IMG/VR virus record: IMGVR_UViG_3300043664_000006
Coordinates: 1-51,038 of that record
DNA from: a virus
Reading direction: 5' to 3' (one strand)
Length of the DNA: 51,038 bases
Both the position numbers and the translations under genes were made by a program. This document shows, piece after piece, positions 12,957-19,373 of the stretch. The notes below the pieces were generated by a model, which did not search any database, was not told the origin of the DNA, and saw only the letters and a program-made list of their open reading frames with translations. How positions within the stretch are numbered: the first letter of the stretch is position 1; every line of letters starts with the position of its first letter.

Positions 12957-13816
12957 GCGGTCCGCCCGACAATCGCGACTGGCTCTCGCTCCCGCGGGAA
13001 GAGCAGCGAAGGCTGGTCGCGGACGATCTCATGCGCTTCGTCTACCTCTCGCCCATACAATTCGACGCCGGCCGCGCGGCCCTCCGCGGCATCGTTGGCG
13101 GCACGGTTGACCAGGCGGTGGCCAGGATACACGCCGCGGTCGAGGCCGCCGCCGCCCCTGAGACGGTCGCCTCCCGCCAGGCCGCTGAGATCGCCGCGCG
13201 CCCTCGACCCGTGCCAGTCGTCTCATCAGCGCCCCTCGCGGATGCACTGCCCAACGTGGCGCGACGCGCCATCGGACTCGAAGTCAGGAACCCGCCGGTC
13301 CATCGCGCGCAGATCAAACCCATCCCCGGGGAGATCGACACCGAGGGTTGGCTCGCACGCGTACGCATCCTTCCGGTGTGGCAAAACCTGAGTGCCAAGT
13401 GTCGGATGTCGATCGCCCGCGCCATCGTCTGGGGCCTTGGCAAGGCCGCCAGACCCGAGGATGCGGTAAGGGGCGTCTCGCAGCTCAGTTACACGAGCAT
13501 CGCGACGGCGGCGCAGTGTTCGCGCGTCCAGGTCTGGCGCGCGATACGCCAGTTCGAGGCCTTCGGCATCCTCGACACGTTCAATGTGATCGTCCGGGTT
13601 GGCAATGACAAATTGCGCGACCCGAACGCGTATGTCCTGCGGGGATTCACCAAGGCGATCCCCGTGGTCGTTGAAGCGGTGCGGGACAAGATCACCGGAG
13701 CCTTCGACCGGATGAACGAGCAGCTTCGGCGCTTTGTCGACGTGTGGGACATGAAGGCCAACCATTGGGGCCTTCGCGCCACGCCAACGTCGCGGACATA
13801 CCCCCGGCCTACCTGA
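12953..13816 (+). CDS. Replication-initiator-like winged-helix protein
   Basis: This 287-residue protein starts at TTG in a TTGA overlap. The central part carries a winged helix-turn-helix (about residues 175-215, LSYTSIATAAQCSRVQVWRAI, FEAFGILDTFNVIVRVGN), a type common in phage replication initiators that bind repeats next to their own gene. The N-terminal 100 residues are helical. Directly downstream is a non-coding stretch rich in GANTC sites and hairpins, then a DnaA domain-IV protein, which supports a replication role. No helicase or primase is encoded, so host enzymes would be recruited. The initiator role is inferred. Confidence 0.6.
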   Translation: MSGPPDNRDWLSLPREEQRRLVADDLMRFVYLSPIQFDAGRAALRGIVGGTVDQAVARIHAAVEAAAAPETVASRQAAEIAARPRPVPVVSSAPLADALPNVARRAIGLEVRNPPVHRAQIKPIPGEIDTEGWLARVRILPVWQNLSAKCRMSIARAIVWGLGKAARPEDAVRGVSQLSYTSIATAAQCSRVQVWRAIRQFEAFGILDTFNVIVRVGNDKLRDPNAYVLRGFTKAIPVVVEAVRDKITGAFDRMNEQLRRFVDVWDMKANHWGLRATPTSRTYPRPT

Positions 13817-14293
13817 GCAACGTCCTCGCGGACCGCGTGGCAACCGGGTGATCCCCGGCGGGAACGGCTGCGCTGGTCGCTGAATCCTCCGATTCCGCCT
13901 TCAAAATCCGCTGAAAAACAGTCTCCGCGGGCGAGTCCATGGCCGGTTTTTGAGTCAACCCGCGGAAAAGAGTCGCTGTTTCGTTGCGCTTTCGCCTCGG
14001 TATTCGTGCTGCGGTGCGAAGCTAAGTTTAATGGTGAAACGGGATCAGGCAGATCAGAAAGTAAGAAAGAATCGCGGAGCGCCCCTTGGGCGCATCTACC
14101 GGCTCTCGAATGGGGGCTGCGCCCCCCTTGGCGCCAAAGGCGCCCACCCCCTGCGCTCGCTTCGCTCGCCACGCGAAAGATTGCTCGACAGAAGGAGCGC
14201 GTTGAGAGGGCGGAGCGCCGATCCAACCGTCGGCGACCGGATGGACGTGACTCGCGTCCACCGTGCATAACCGGAGGATCGTGGGGAAAACTC
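13817..14293. other. ori: Candidate replication origin: GANTC- and hairpin-rich region
   Basis: This 477-bp stretch has no supportable gene. Five GANTC sites fall within 93 bp (starts 13882, 13891, 13933, 13952, 13970) and two more at 14069 and 14249. CCGCGGG at about 13926 is inverted as CCCGCGG at about 13959. Hairpins follow: GCGCCC-CTT-GGGCGC (14079-14093), GGGGGC-TGC-GCCCCC (14112-14126) and GGCGCC-AAA-GGCGCC (14130-14144), with CGCTCG repeated on either side of CTT (14155-14169). Parts between are A-rich. It lies between the initiator-like gene and the DnaA-domain gene, where phage origins are often found. Confidence 0.55.
14262..14270 (-). promoter_or_regulatory. DnaA-box-like site
   Basis: On the minus strand TTATGCACG matches the DnaA box TTATnCACA except at the last base. 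It lies 24 bp before the gene for a DnaA domain-IV protein. One near-match alone is weak evidence. Confidence 0.35.
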
Positions 14294-14626
14294 ATGCCCT
14301 GGTTGGTTGAGCCGCCGATCACCGCGATTCAGGAAGCGGTCTGCACTGTGTTCAGGGTGACCGCGATCGACCTCGTCTCCGATCGAAGGGACCGAAGAGT
14401 GGTCAACGCCCGGCATGCCGCGATGTGGCTGGCCCGCCGAGCCTCACACACCTTGATCGCGATCGGCCGGGAATTCGGCGGCCGCCATCAAACGACCGCC
14501 GCCAACGCAGTCCGGAGGGTCGATCAGGTGATGATCGAGGATCCGGTCCTCGCATCGGTGATGACGGAGCTTGCCGCCGAGGTCGATCGCATGGCGCGCC
14601 AGGGACTTCGCACCCATGCCGCGTGA
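14294..14626 (+). CDS. DnaA domain-IV-like DNA-binding protein
   Basis: This 110-residue protein is close to the C-terminal DNA-binding domain of DnaA alone: AVCTVFRVTAIDLVSDRRDRR, then VVNARHAAMWLARRASHTLIA, then IGREFGGRHQTTAANAVRRV. The signature region GGRDHTT of DnaA reads GGRHQTT here, so Asp is replaced by His, which may alter box recognition. No ATPase domain is present, so it cannot open an origin itself. It may bind DnaA boxes in the phage origin or compete with host DnaA at oriC. It starts at 14294 with GGGG about seven bases upstream. Confidence 0.85.
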   Translation: MPWLVEPPITAIQEAVCTVFRVTAIDLVSDRRDRRVVNARHAAMWLARRASHTLIAIGREFGGRHQTTAANAVRRVDQVMIEDPVLASVMTELAAEVDRMARQGLRTHAA

Positions 14627-15212
14627 CCTTCCCTCCCGGTTGGCTGAACTCTCCCTGGTCGCGCCGTCGACGGACGTCACCCTCCTGCACGTGCTCGCGT
14701 GCCTCCTCGCTGGCGACGCTGACCCCGACGCCTTGCTGATCGTCGCCGACGCGCTGCGGACCCGTTCGACGGAGCTGGGCTTCGACAAGCGGCACCGGCT
14801 CGCGGCCGACGCTGTCGCCCTGGCTGGAATTCTCTCGGAGGAAGCCGTGACCGGGCCGCTTTCTGGTGAGCGCGCCCTTGATCCTGTCGCCCGTCGTGGT
14901 CGCTGGCCTGCACCGGCTGCGCGGGTTCGCGGCAAGACGCCCGATCGAAATGGCCCCCGTGGTCGAGCAGATCAAAACCCCCGAGGGGATGAAGGAACAC
15001 ATGCGCCGGATGCACGCGCAGACCATCCGCATCCCCGGCCCGTACCCGTTCGATGTGACGTTCAGCATCGAGAACCACCCAGGCGGGATGATGCGCCACA
15101 TGAGCATGTCCATCGTCCGCGAAGGCCGCGTTCCCAGCCCGGAGGCCGTCTGGATGGTGGCGGAGGAACTCGGCTTCTCCGGCGGCCTGGAATCCAGCCA
15201 GGTGTGGTTTGA
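14616..15212 (+). CDS. Hypothetical protein with an out-of-place C-terminus
   Basis: The first 80-85 residues (LPSRLAELSLVAPSTDVTLL, GDADPDALLIVADALRTRS) look like a normal helical protein. After about residue 85 the frame continues for 110 residues of Arg/Pro/Asp/His-rich sequence that is the shadow of the gene at 14866 in another frame. Either the true stop was lost, an indel is present, or the tail is really translated. The start overlaps the DnaA-domain gene by 11 bp. Its function is unknown. Confidence 0.5.
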   Translation: MPRDLPSRLAELSLVAPSTDVTLLHVLACLLAGDADPDALLIVADALRTRSTELGFDKRHRLAADAVALAGILSEEAVTGPLSGERALDPVARRGRWPAPAARVRGKTPDRNGPRGRADQNPRGDEGTHAPDARADHPHPRPVPVRCDVQHREPPRRDDAPHEHVHRPRRPRSQPGGRLDGGGGTRLLRRPGIQPGVV

Positions 15213-15291
15213 GGATCTGACCGACGGCAGCAAGGCGGTGAACGTAGTGCAGCCGATCAGCGTCCAGGCGCGGGGTGCCGCGGTGTCGTGA
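14866..15291 (+). CDS. Hypothetical conserved-looking phage protein
   Basis: This 141-residue protein starts at GTG; no clear ribosome binding site precedes it, though GGAGG lies 24 bases upstream. It has a basic helical start (VVVAGLHRLRGFAARRPI), a Met-rich middle (MKEHMRRMHAQT, MMRHMSMSIV) and a well-ordered end (SPEAVWMVAEELGFSGG, VWFEDLTDG). The composition is that of a real soluble protein. The function is not known to me. Confidence 0.65.
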   Translation: MSAPLILSPVVVAGLHRLRGFAARRPIEMAPVVEQIKTPEGMKEHMRRMHAQTIRIPGPYPFDVTFSIENHPGGMMRHMSMSIVREGRVPSPEAVWMVAEELGFSGGLESSQVWFEDLTDGSKAVNVVQPISVQARGAAVS

Positions 15292-15473
15292 GCGACCTCT
15301 CCCCTGGTGAACCGGTCCTGATCGTCACTGGCGACCGGGATCCCCCGCTGCCTGTTTTCCTGCTGTACGAGCGTCGGTGGCGCTGCGACTGTGGTGGAGA
15401 GGTCTGGCACGTCCAACTCCGGGACGGGATGCACGGGGACTTCTGCACCTCGGTCATCCAGAGGCCGAATTAG
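15288..15473 (+). CDS. Small Cys-containing hypothetical protein
   Basis: This 61-residue protein starts at GTG in a GTGA overlap. RRWRCDCGGEVWHV and GDFCTSV place three cysteines that could join in metal binding. It closes the rightward early operon; an 84-bp gap follows before the NusG-like gene. The function is unknown. Confidence 0.6.
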   Translation: MSDLSPGEPVLIVTGDRDPPLPVFLLYERRWRCDCGGEVWHVQLRDGMHGDFCTSVIQRPN

Positions 15474-15574
15474 GCCCGCGAAGGGCCCGCGGGCGAATTC
15501 CATCGCGTTTACCCGTCGATCGGTCCATGTGAAGGCCAAGGCTGGGGGAGCCACACCATGGAGTTTCCCCCAGA

Positions 15575-16306
15575 ATGCTTGACTCTACCGCCGAACACGC
15601 GCCCCTCTGTGCCCCCGATGCTCGAGCGCCGCCTCTTGGCTCGCATGCGTTGTGCGAATGCAGTTCCGAAAACAGCGAATCATTCAAGTTTGGCCATGGC
15701 GGTGCCCGTATCGGCGCTGGCCGGCCGCGCAACGTCCCGAGGGCGGCCGTCGACGTCGAACGGTGGTACGTCGCGCGTTGCCACCATCAACAGATCAACG
15801 TTGCCGATCGCGCTGTCCGTGAGGCGGGCTTTCCCATTTTTGCTCCGACCATATTCAGGCCGGCGCGCCCCGCTCGCCGCGATTCAACCGGGGCCATGCG
15901 ACCAACCCGGCCGGCGCGGGTGGACTTCTTGCTGGTGCGCTACCTGCTGGTGCGACTCAACCTTTCTGACCCCTCATGGCGCGTCATCCTTGGGTGCGAC
16001 GGCATCGAACGCGTCATCAGTGGTGGTTACATCGACGGCAGGCCAGGCGTGCCGATAGCGGTCCCCGATAGCGCCATCGACTGGATGAAGACGCTTCTTT
16101 CGCCGGACGGCTGTCTCTATCCACCAGGACATCACGGGCAGAAGTTCGATGCCGGAACGATCCTGCGGATGCCCGATGGGCCGATCGCGGATCGTGCTGG
16201 CGTCTGTGCCATGTCCGATGGTGCGCGCGTCGTGATGATGATGGGCTGGTTCAATCGCGATGGCGTGCCGACGACAGTGCGGCAGGACTCCGTCGAGCAG
16301 GTCTAA
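15575..16306 (+). CDS. NusG-like transcription elongation or antitermination factor
   Basis: This 243-residue protein has a NusG N-terminal-like domain at about residues 62-160 (RWYVARCHHQQINVADRAV, DFLLVRYLLVRLNL, GGYIDGRPGVPIAVPDSAID) and a KOW-like end (FDAGTILRMPDGPIADRAG, ARVVMMMGWF). Such proteins ride RNA polymerase; here the likely job is antitermination of the long late operon, which starts soon after. The N-terminus carries GHGGARIGAGRPR, a short Gly/Arg motif seen in DNA-binding phage proteins. The ATG at 15575 lacks a ribosome binding site; a strong one (GGGGGAG) serves an ATG at 15558 in another frame, so coupling or frameshifting is possible. Confidence 0.75.
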   Translation: MLDSTAEHAPLCAPDARAPPLGSHALCECSSENSESFKFGHGGARIGAGRPRNVPRAAVDVERWYVARCHHQQINVADRAVREAGFPIFAPTIFRPARPARRDSTGAMRPTRPARVDFLLVRYLLVRLNLSDPSWRVILGCDGIERVISGGYIDGRPGVPIAVPDSAIDWMKTLLSPDGCLYPPGHHGQKFDAGTILRMPDGPIADRAGVCAMSDGARVVMMMGWFNRDGVPTTVRQDSVEQV

Positions 16307-16381
16307 AGTAGACCGAAATCGGCCTCGCGGCGGTTCCGATATGTTACGGTATCCGCGATTGGCTTGGGGGTAGACGACAGC

Positions 16382-17248
16382 GTGAACGATCTACTTCCCG
16401 CCACCGCCGTGCTGATTCCACCGCAGGCCTCGAGTGACACAGCGATGGTCAGTCTGTGGCTCGGGAACTACCGCAGCCTGCACACCCGCCGCCGGTACGA
16501 CGCTGATGCGCGTTCGTTCTTCGCGTTCGTTGGCAAGCCTCTCGGCATGGTCACGGTGCGCGACATTCAGGAGTTCGGCGCCAGCCTGTCGAGTGTGTCC
16601 GACGCGACCGTAGCGGCCAGGCTGACCGGGATCAAATCGCTGATCAAGTTTGCCCACCGCATCGGGTACGTGCCTTTCGACACCGCGGCACCCGTTCAAC
16701 TGCCGATCGCCCAGGATCGACTCGCGGAGCGCATCATCTCGGAATTTGACGTCCAGCGCCTCCTGGGGCTCGAACGCCACCCGCGCAACGCGATGATCCT
16801 GCAGGTGCTGTACATCACCGGGATCCGCATATCCGAGCTGGCCGGTCTGTGCTGGCGCGATCTGACTCCCCGCGACGATGGCGGACAATTATCCGTGATG
16901 GGCAAGGGATCGAAGACGCGGCCCATTCTGTTGCCGGTAACAATATGGGACCGTATCAATTTGCTGCGCGGCCAGGCCGGGCCTGACTCCGCTGTGTTCC
17001 GGTCGCGCAAGGGCGGCGCGCTGCATCCGCGCCAGATTCACGAGATCGTGAAGCGTGCCTCCCGACGCGCGAAACTGCCCGATGTGAGCGCGCATTGGTT
17101 CCGCCACAGCCACGCATCGCACAGTTTAGACCATGGATGCCCTCCGCACATCGTCCAGGCGACATTGGGGCACAGCAGTTTGAGCACCACGAGTAGATAC
17201 GTGCACGTCCGGCCCGGCGACTCGTCGTCTCGTTACCTGACCGCATAG
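16382..17248 (+). CDS. Second tyrosine recombinase, XerC/D-like
   Basis: This 288-residue protein has a core-binding N-terminus (LWLGNYRSLHTRRRYDADAR) and a full catalytic set: Arg in YITGIRISELAGLCW, Lys in GKGSKTRPI, H-x-x-R in HWFRHSHASH, His in LGHSSLSTT and Tyr in SRYVHV. It resembles XerC/XerD resolvases more than phage integrases. It lies between nusG-like and parB-like genes and far from attP, so dimer resolution of a circular form or a second integration route are both possible. A TTG 18 bp upstream is an alternative start. It is not redundant by simple duplication, as it differs widely from the 1903-2946 integrase. Confidence 0.88.
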   Translation: MNDLLPATAVLIPPQASSDTAMVSLWLGNYRSLHTRRRYDADARSFFAFVGKPLGMVTVRDIQEFGASLSSVSDATVAARLTGIKSLIKFAHRIGYVPFDTAAPVQLPIAQDRLAERIISEFDVQRLLGLERHPRNAMILQVLYITGIRISELAGLCWRDLTPRDDGGQLSVMGKGSKTRPILLPVTIWDRINLLRGQAGPDSAVFRSRKGGALHPRQIHEIVKRASRRAKLPDVSAHWFRHSHASHSLDHGCPPHIVQATLGHSSLSTTSRYVHVRPGDSSSRYLTA

Positions 17249-17293
17249 AATACGTTGACTTGCGCGGTACGTGTATAGCGGAGAACATAGTGC

Positions 17294-17995
17294 ATGGCTG
17301 CGGGTTTTAAGAGCGGCGGTAGAGTAAAGGGCACGCCAAATCGCAGTAACGCGGCGGCCCGCGCGGCGGGGGGCGCGCCGCCATCAGCCGACTTTACGAG
17401 CCCTCGCGCGCGAGGCGACGCCGGTCTGTCGATCCAATATCTTCTACTCGGGGACATCGAACCGTTCGAACAAAACGCCCGGACGCACTCGCCGGCACAG
17501 ATTACCGCCATTGAGCGCAGCCTGGCCAAATTCGGTTGGACGACGCCAATGGCGATCGCCAAGGGTGTGCTGATTTACGGACACGCGAGGCGTGAGGCGG
17601 CGATCAACCTTCGGGACCGCGGCGTTGCCATCCCGCACAACCCGGACCCTGACCGCGCGCCTGTCGTAGACCTCTCGCACCTGTCGGCCGTTGAGCGCCG
17701 GGCCTACGTTCTCGCGGATAATAAGCTTGCCGAACTGGCTGGATGGGACAATGACCTGTTGGGGGCCGAGCTACGCGGCCTGCAGCTCGCCGGCTTTGAC
17801 CTCTCTCTGACCGGCTTCGACGGCGCCGAGCTGGAAACCCTCCTCGGTACCTCAGGGGGAGACACGGACCCTGACGACGCCCCAGATGACGGTGCGTTGG
17901 ATGGCAAAGTCTGCTGTCCCTCCTGTGGGCACGAATTCCAGACGGTGTCCAAAGCCTTTCGACTGATGGCCACACGCAAGCGCCGCGCCGCTTAG
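17294..17995 (+). CDS. ParB-like N-domain protein with C-terminal zinc knuckle
   Basis: This 233-residue protein has a ParB/Srx-type domain at about residues 47-110 (YLLLGDIEPFEQNARTHS, ERSLAKFGWTTPMAIA, GHARREAA) and a second conserved block (LSHLSAVERRAYVLADNKLA). In phages such proteins often work with DNA methylases or packaging and may hydrolyse CTP or act as nucleases. The end has CCPSCGHEF, a likely zinc site, and the start (FKSGGRVKGTPNRS) is a basic DNA-binding-like tail. GGAG lies ten bases before the ATG. No ParA is encoded, so true partition is unlikely. Confidence 0.8.
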   Translation: MAAGFKSGGRVKGTPNRSNAAARAAGGAPPSADFTSPRARGDAGLSIQYLLLGDIEPFEQNARTHSPAQITAIERSLAKFGWTTPMAIAKGVLIYGHARREAAINLRDRGVAIPHNPDPDRAPVVDLSHLSAVERRAYVLADNKLAELAGWDNDLLGAELRGLQLAGFDLSLTGFDGAELETLLGTSGGDTDPDDAPDDGALDGKVCCPSCGHEFQTVSKAFRLMATRKRRAA

Positions 17996-17999
17996 CGCG

Positions 18000-18497
18000 A
18001 TGCCAGCCCGAAAACCGCCGCCCAAACGCAAGCCCGCGGCCCGCACGCAAGCCGCCGTCAAACGTCTGTCCGAAGCTGACGATGCGAAGATGCCAGGGGG
18101 CGCCAAACGCCCCCCGCACCGCCCGCCGTACGAGCCCTCCGACAAGGACCGCCAGACCGTCCGTGTGATGGTAGCCGGGGGCATCGAGCAGGCGCACATC
18201 CAGGACGTGCTCGAGATCAGTAAGACCACGCTGCGCAAGTACTTTCGCCGCGACATCGAGACGGCGGCGCACATCGCCAACGCGGCGGTAGTGGCTTCCC
18301 TGCACAAGATGGCCACCGCCGGCGAGAACGTGCACGCGGCGAAGTTCTGGCTACAGGCCCGGATGGGCTGGCAGGAGCGCATGACGGTCAAGGACGGTGG
18401 GATCGACGACAGCGACCTCTCCGCGTTGACCGATGAGCAGTTGAATGCCCGCCTCGCGGAAATCGACCGGCACAAGGGACGCGGGAAGCGCACCTGA
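18000..18497 (+). CDS. terS: Terminase small subunit
   Basis: This 165-residue protein has a basic Pro-rich tail (residues 1-45), a helix-turn-helix (PSDKDRQTVRVMVAGGIEQA, IQDVLEISKTTLRKYFRRD) and an oligomerisation helix (VVASLHKMATAGENVHAAKF, WLQARMGWQER). The K-TLRKYFR / FWLxARxGW pattern is typical of small terminases that recognise phage DNA and load the large subunit. The large terminase gene lies 870 bp downstream with three small genes between. Only weak ribosome-binding signals precede the ATG. Confidence 0.8.
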   Translation: MPARKPPPKRKPAARTQAAVKRLSEADDAKMPGGAKRPPHRPPYEPSDKDRQTVRVMVAGGIEQAHIQDVLEISKTTLRKYFRRDIETAAHIANAAVVASLHKMATAGENVHAAKFWLQARMGWQERMTVKDGGIDDSDLSALTDEQLNARLAEIDRHKGRGKRT

Positions 18498-18516
18498 CAC
18501 ACACTCGGAGTCTCAC

Positions 18517-18828
18517 ATGCCACGCGACGGCACCATCGTATCAACAGCGATCATCCGTGACGAGAAGACGATCGCCAAGGTGCATACCTACGCGATGAAC
18601 AAAGCCAAGATCGCCACGTTGGAAAAGGCGAACGTGGGACTGAAGACAACGATCCTGGCGGCGATGAACGGCCGGGACGCGGCTTCGGTCGGTACGCATG
18701 TCGTGCAGGTGACCATGGTCCCAGGGACGCCCGGCACGCCGAACCGCCAGGTGACCAAGGCAATGATCGGCTATGTCATCATCGGGAAGCCGGCGACGGA
18801 ACCGAGCACGCGGCTTGTCGTGAAATAA
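18517..18828 (+). CDS. Hypothetical protein of the packaging region
   Basis: I start this gene at 18517, where GGAG lies six bases before ATG. The 103-residue product is basic and beta/helix mixed (DEKTIAKVHTYAMNKAKIATL, GTHVVQVTMVPGTPG). It has no membrane segment. I do not recognise a family. Confidence 0.6.
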   Translation: MPRDGTIVSTAIIRDEKTIAKVHTYAMNKAKIATLEKANVGLKTTILAAMNGRDAASVGTHVVQVTMVPGTPGTPNRQVTKAMIGYVIIGKPATEPSTRLVVK

Positions 18829-18895
18829 CTGTCCTCAACCCGACACATACGCGCGACAATTCCGTGAAAACCTAGGCAGGAACAACAAACTCCCG

Positions 18896-18924
18896 TTGAT
18901 TGTCGTCAACGACAATCTTATATT
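18896..18924 (+). promoter_or_regulatory. Strong promoter with a 20-bp palindromic operator
   Basis: TTGATT (18896-18901) and TATATT (18919-18924) are exactly 17 bp apart. Between them GATTGTCGT-CA-ACGACAATC (18898-18917) is a perfect palindrome that covers the spacer and part of the -35 box. The downstream ATG is seven bases after the -10 box, so the message is probably leaderless. A bound dimer would block RNA polymerase fully, so this gene appears to be under its own specific regulator. The rest of the 18829-18895 gap shows nothing else. Confidence 0.8.
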
Positions 18925-18930
18925 CCCGGT

Positions 18931-19137
18931 ATGTTACGCCGCGTCAAAGAACCCGCTCCGACCTATCTCGGCATGCCGGTGACACTCGAAATGGTCGTGG
19001 CCTGGATGGTAACGATCGAGGCCAGGCTGGACCGGTTGGAAGGCCGTCAGGCATCCCGAGACAGACGTGGGATCGAGGCGTCGCTGGCCGATCTGGCGAA
19101 GGCCGCCGGGTTCCAGTTGCCGCCGCGGGTGGGTTAG
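18931..19137 (+). CDS. Leaderless orphan gene inside the packaging cluster
   Basis: This 68-residue protein has its own strong promoter and palindromic operator, unlike its neighbours, and no ribosome binding site. It is helical, with an amphipathic hydrophobic part (PVTLEMVVAWMVTIEARL) and a basic coiled stretch (RLEGRQASRDRRGIEASLAD). A gene with private regulation in the middle of terminase genes is typical of a moron expressed by the lysogen. No family is recognised. Confidence 0.7.
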   Translation: MLRRVKEPAPTYLGMPVTLEMVVAWMVTIEARLDRLEGRQASRDRRGIEASLADLAKAAGFQLPPRVG

Positions 19138-19373
19138 CGAAAGCCGGCGCGGTGTAGCGGCGGGATCGGTAATTCTTCGGCGGTCAGTTCCATCGCCTCG
19201 ATCGCGGCGGCTGCCTCGCTGACGCAAAGCGGCCAACCCTCGTTAACTGCACGCAACATCGCATCCGGCGCGTCCCGATACAGCCCCATGTCCGTCAGGC
19301 GCCGCCGGTAGATCGCCCTGGCCACTCGCTCGACTCTCGCCGACACAATCGCAGCATTGGTCGCCCGTGCCAT
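19134..19373 (-). CDS. Leftward small helical protein, moron-like
   Basis: This 79-residue protein is coded against the packaging genes, with GGAGGG six bases before its ATG at 19373. It reads VERVARAIYRRRLTDMGLY and then AAAAIEAMELTAEELP, a pattern shared with the other leftward single gene at 28960-29196. Its start overlaps the region where the large terminase gene begins on the other strand. The function is unknown. Confidence 0.65.
   Translation of the reverse strand: MARATNAAIVSARVERVARAIYRRRLTDMGLYRDAPDAMLRAVNEGWPLCVSEAAAAIEAMELTAEELPIPPLHRAGFR

Noticed and set aside
14101-14170. Transcription terminators in the origin candidate
   Set aside because: The hairpins have no T-run on either strand, so structural or origin roles are more likely.
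15558-16058. Open frame with a good ribosome binding site over the NusG-like gene
   Set aside because: The product is Ser/Arg/Pro-rich shadow sequence of the NusG-like frame; kept only as a possible leader in the findings.
17294-17995. True ParAB plasmid-partition system
   Set aside because: Only a ParB-like N-domain is present; no ParA ATPase or centromere-like repeats are visible.
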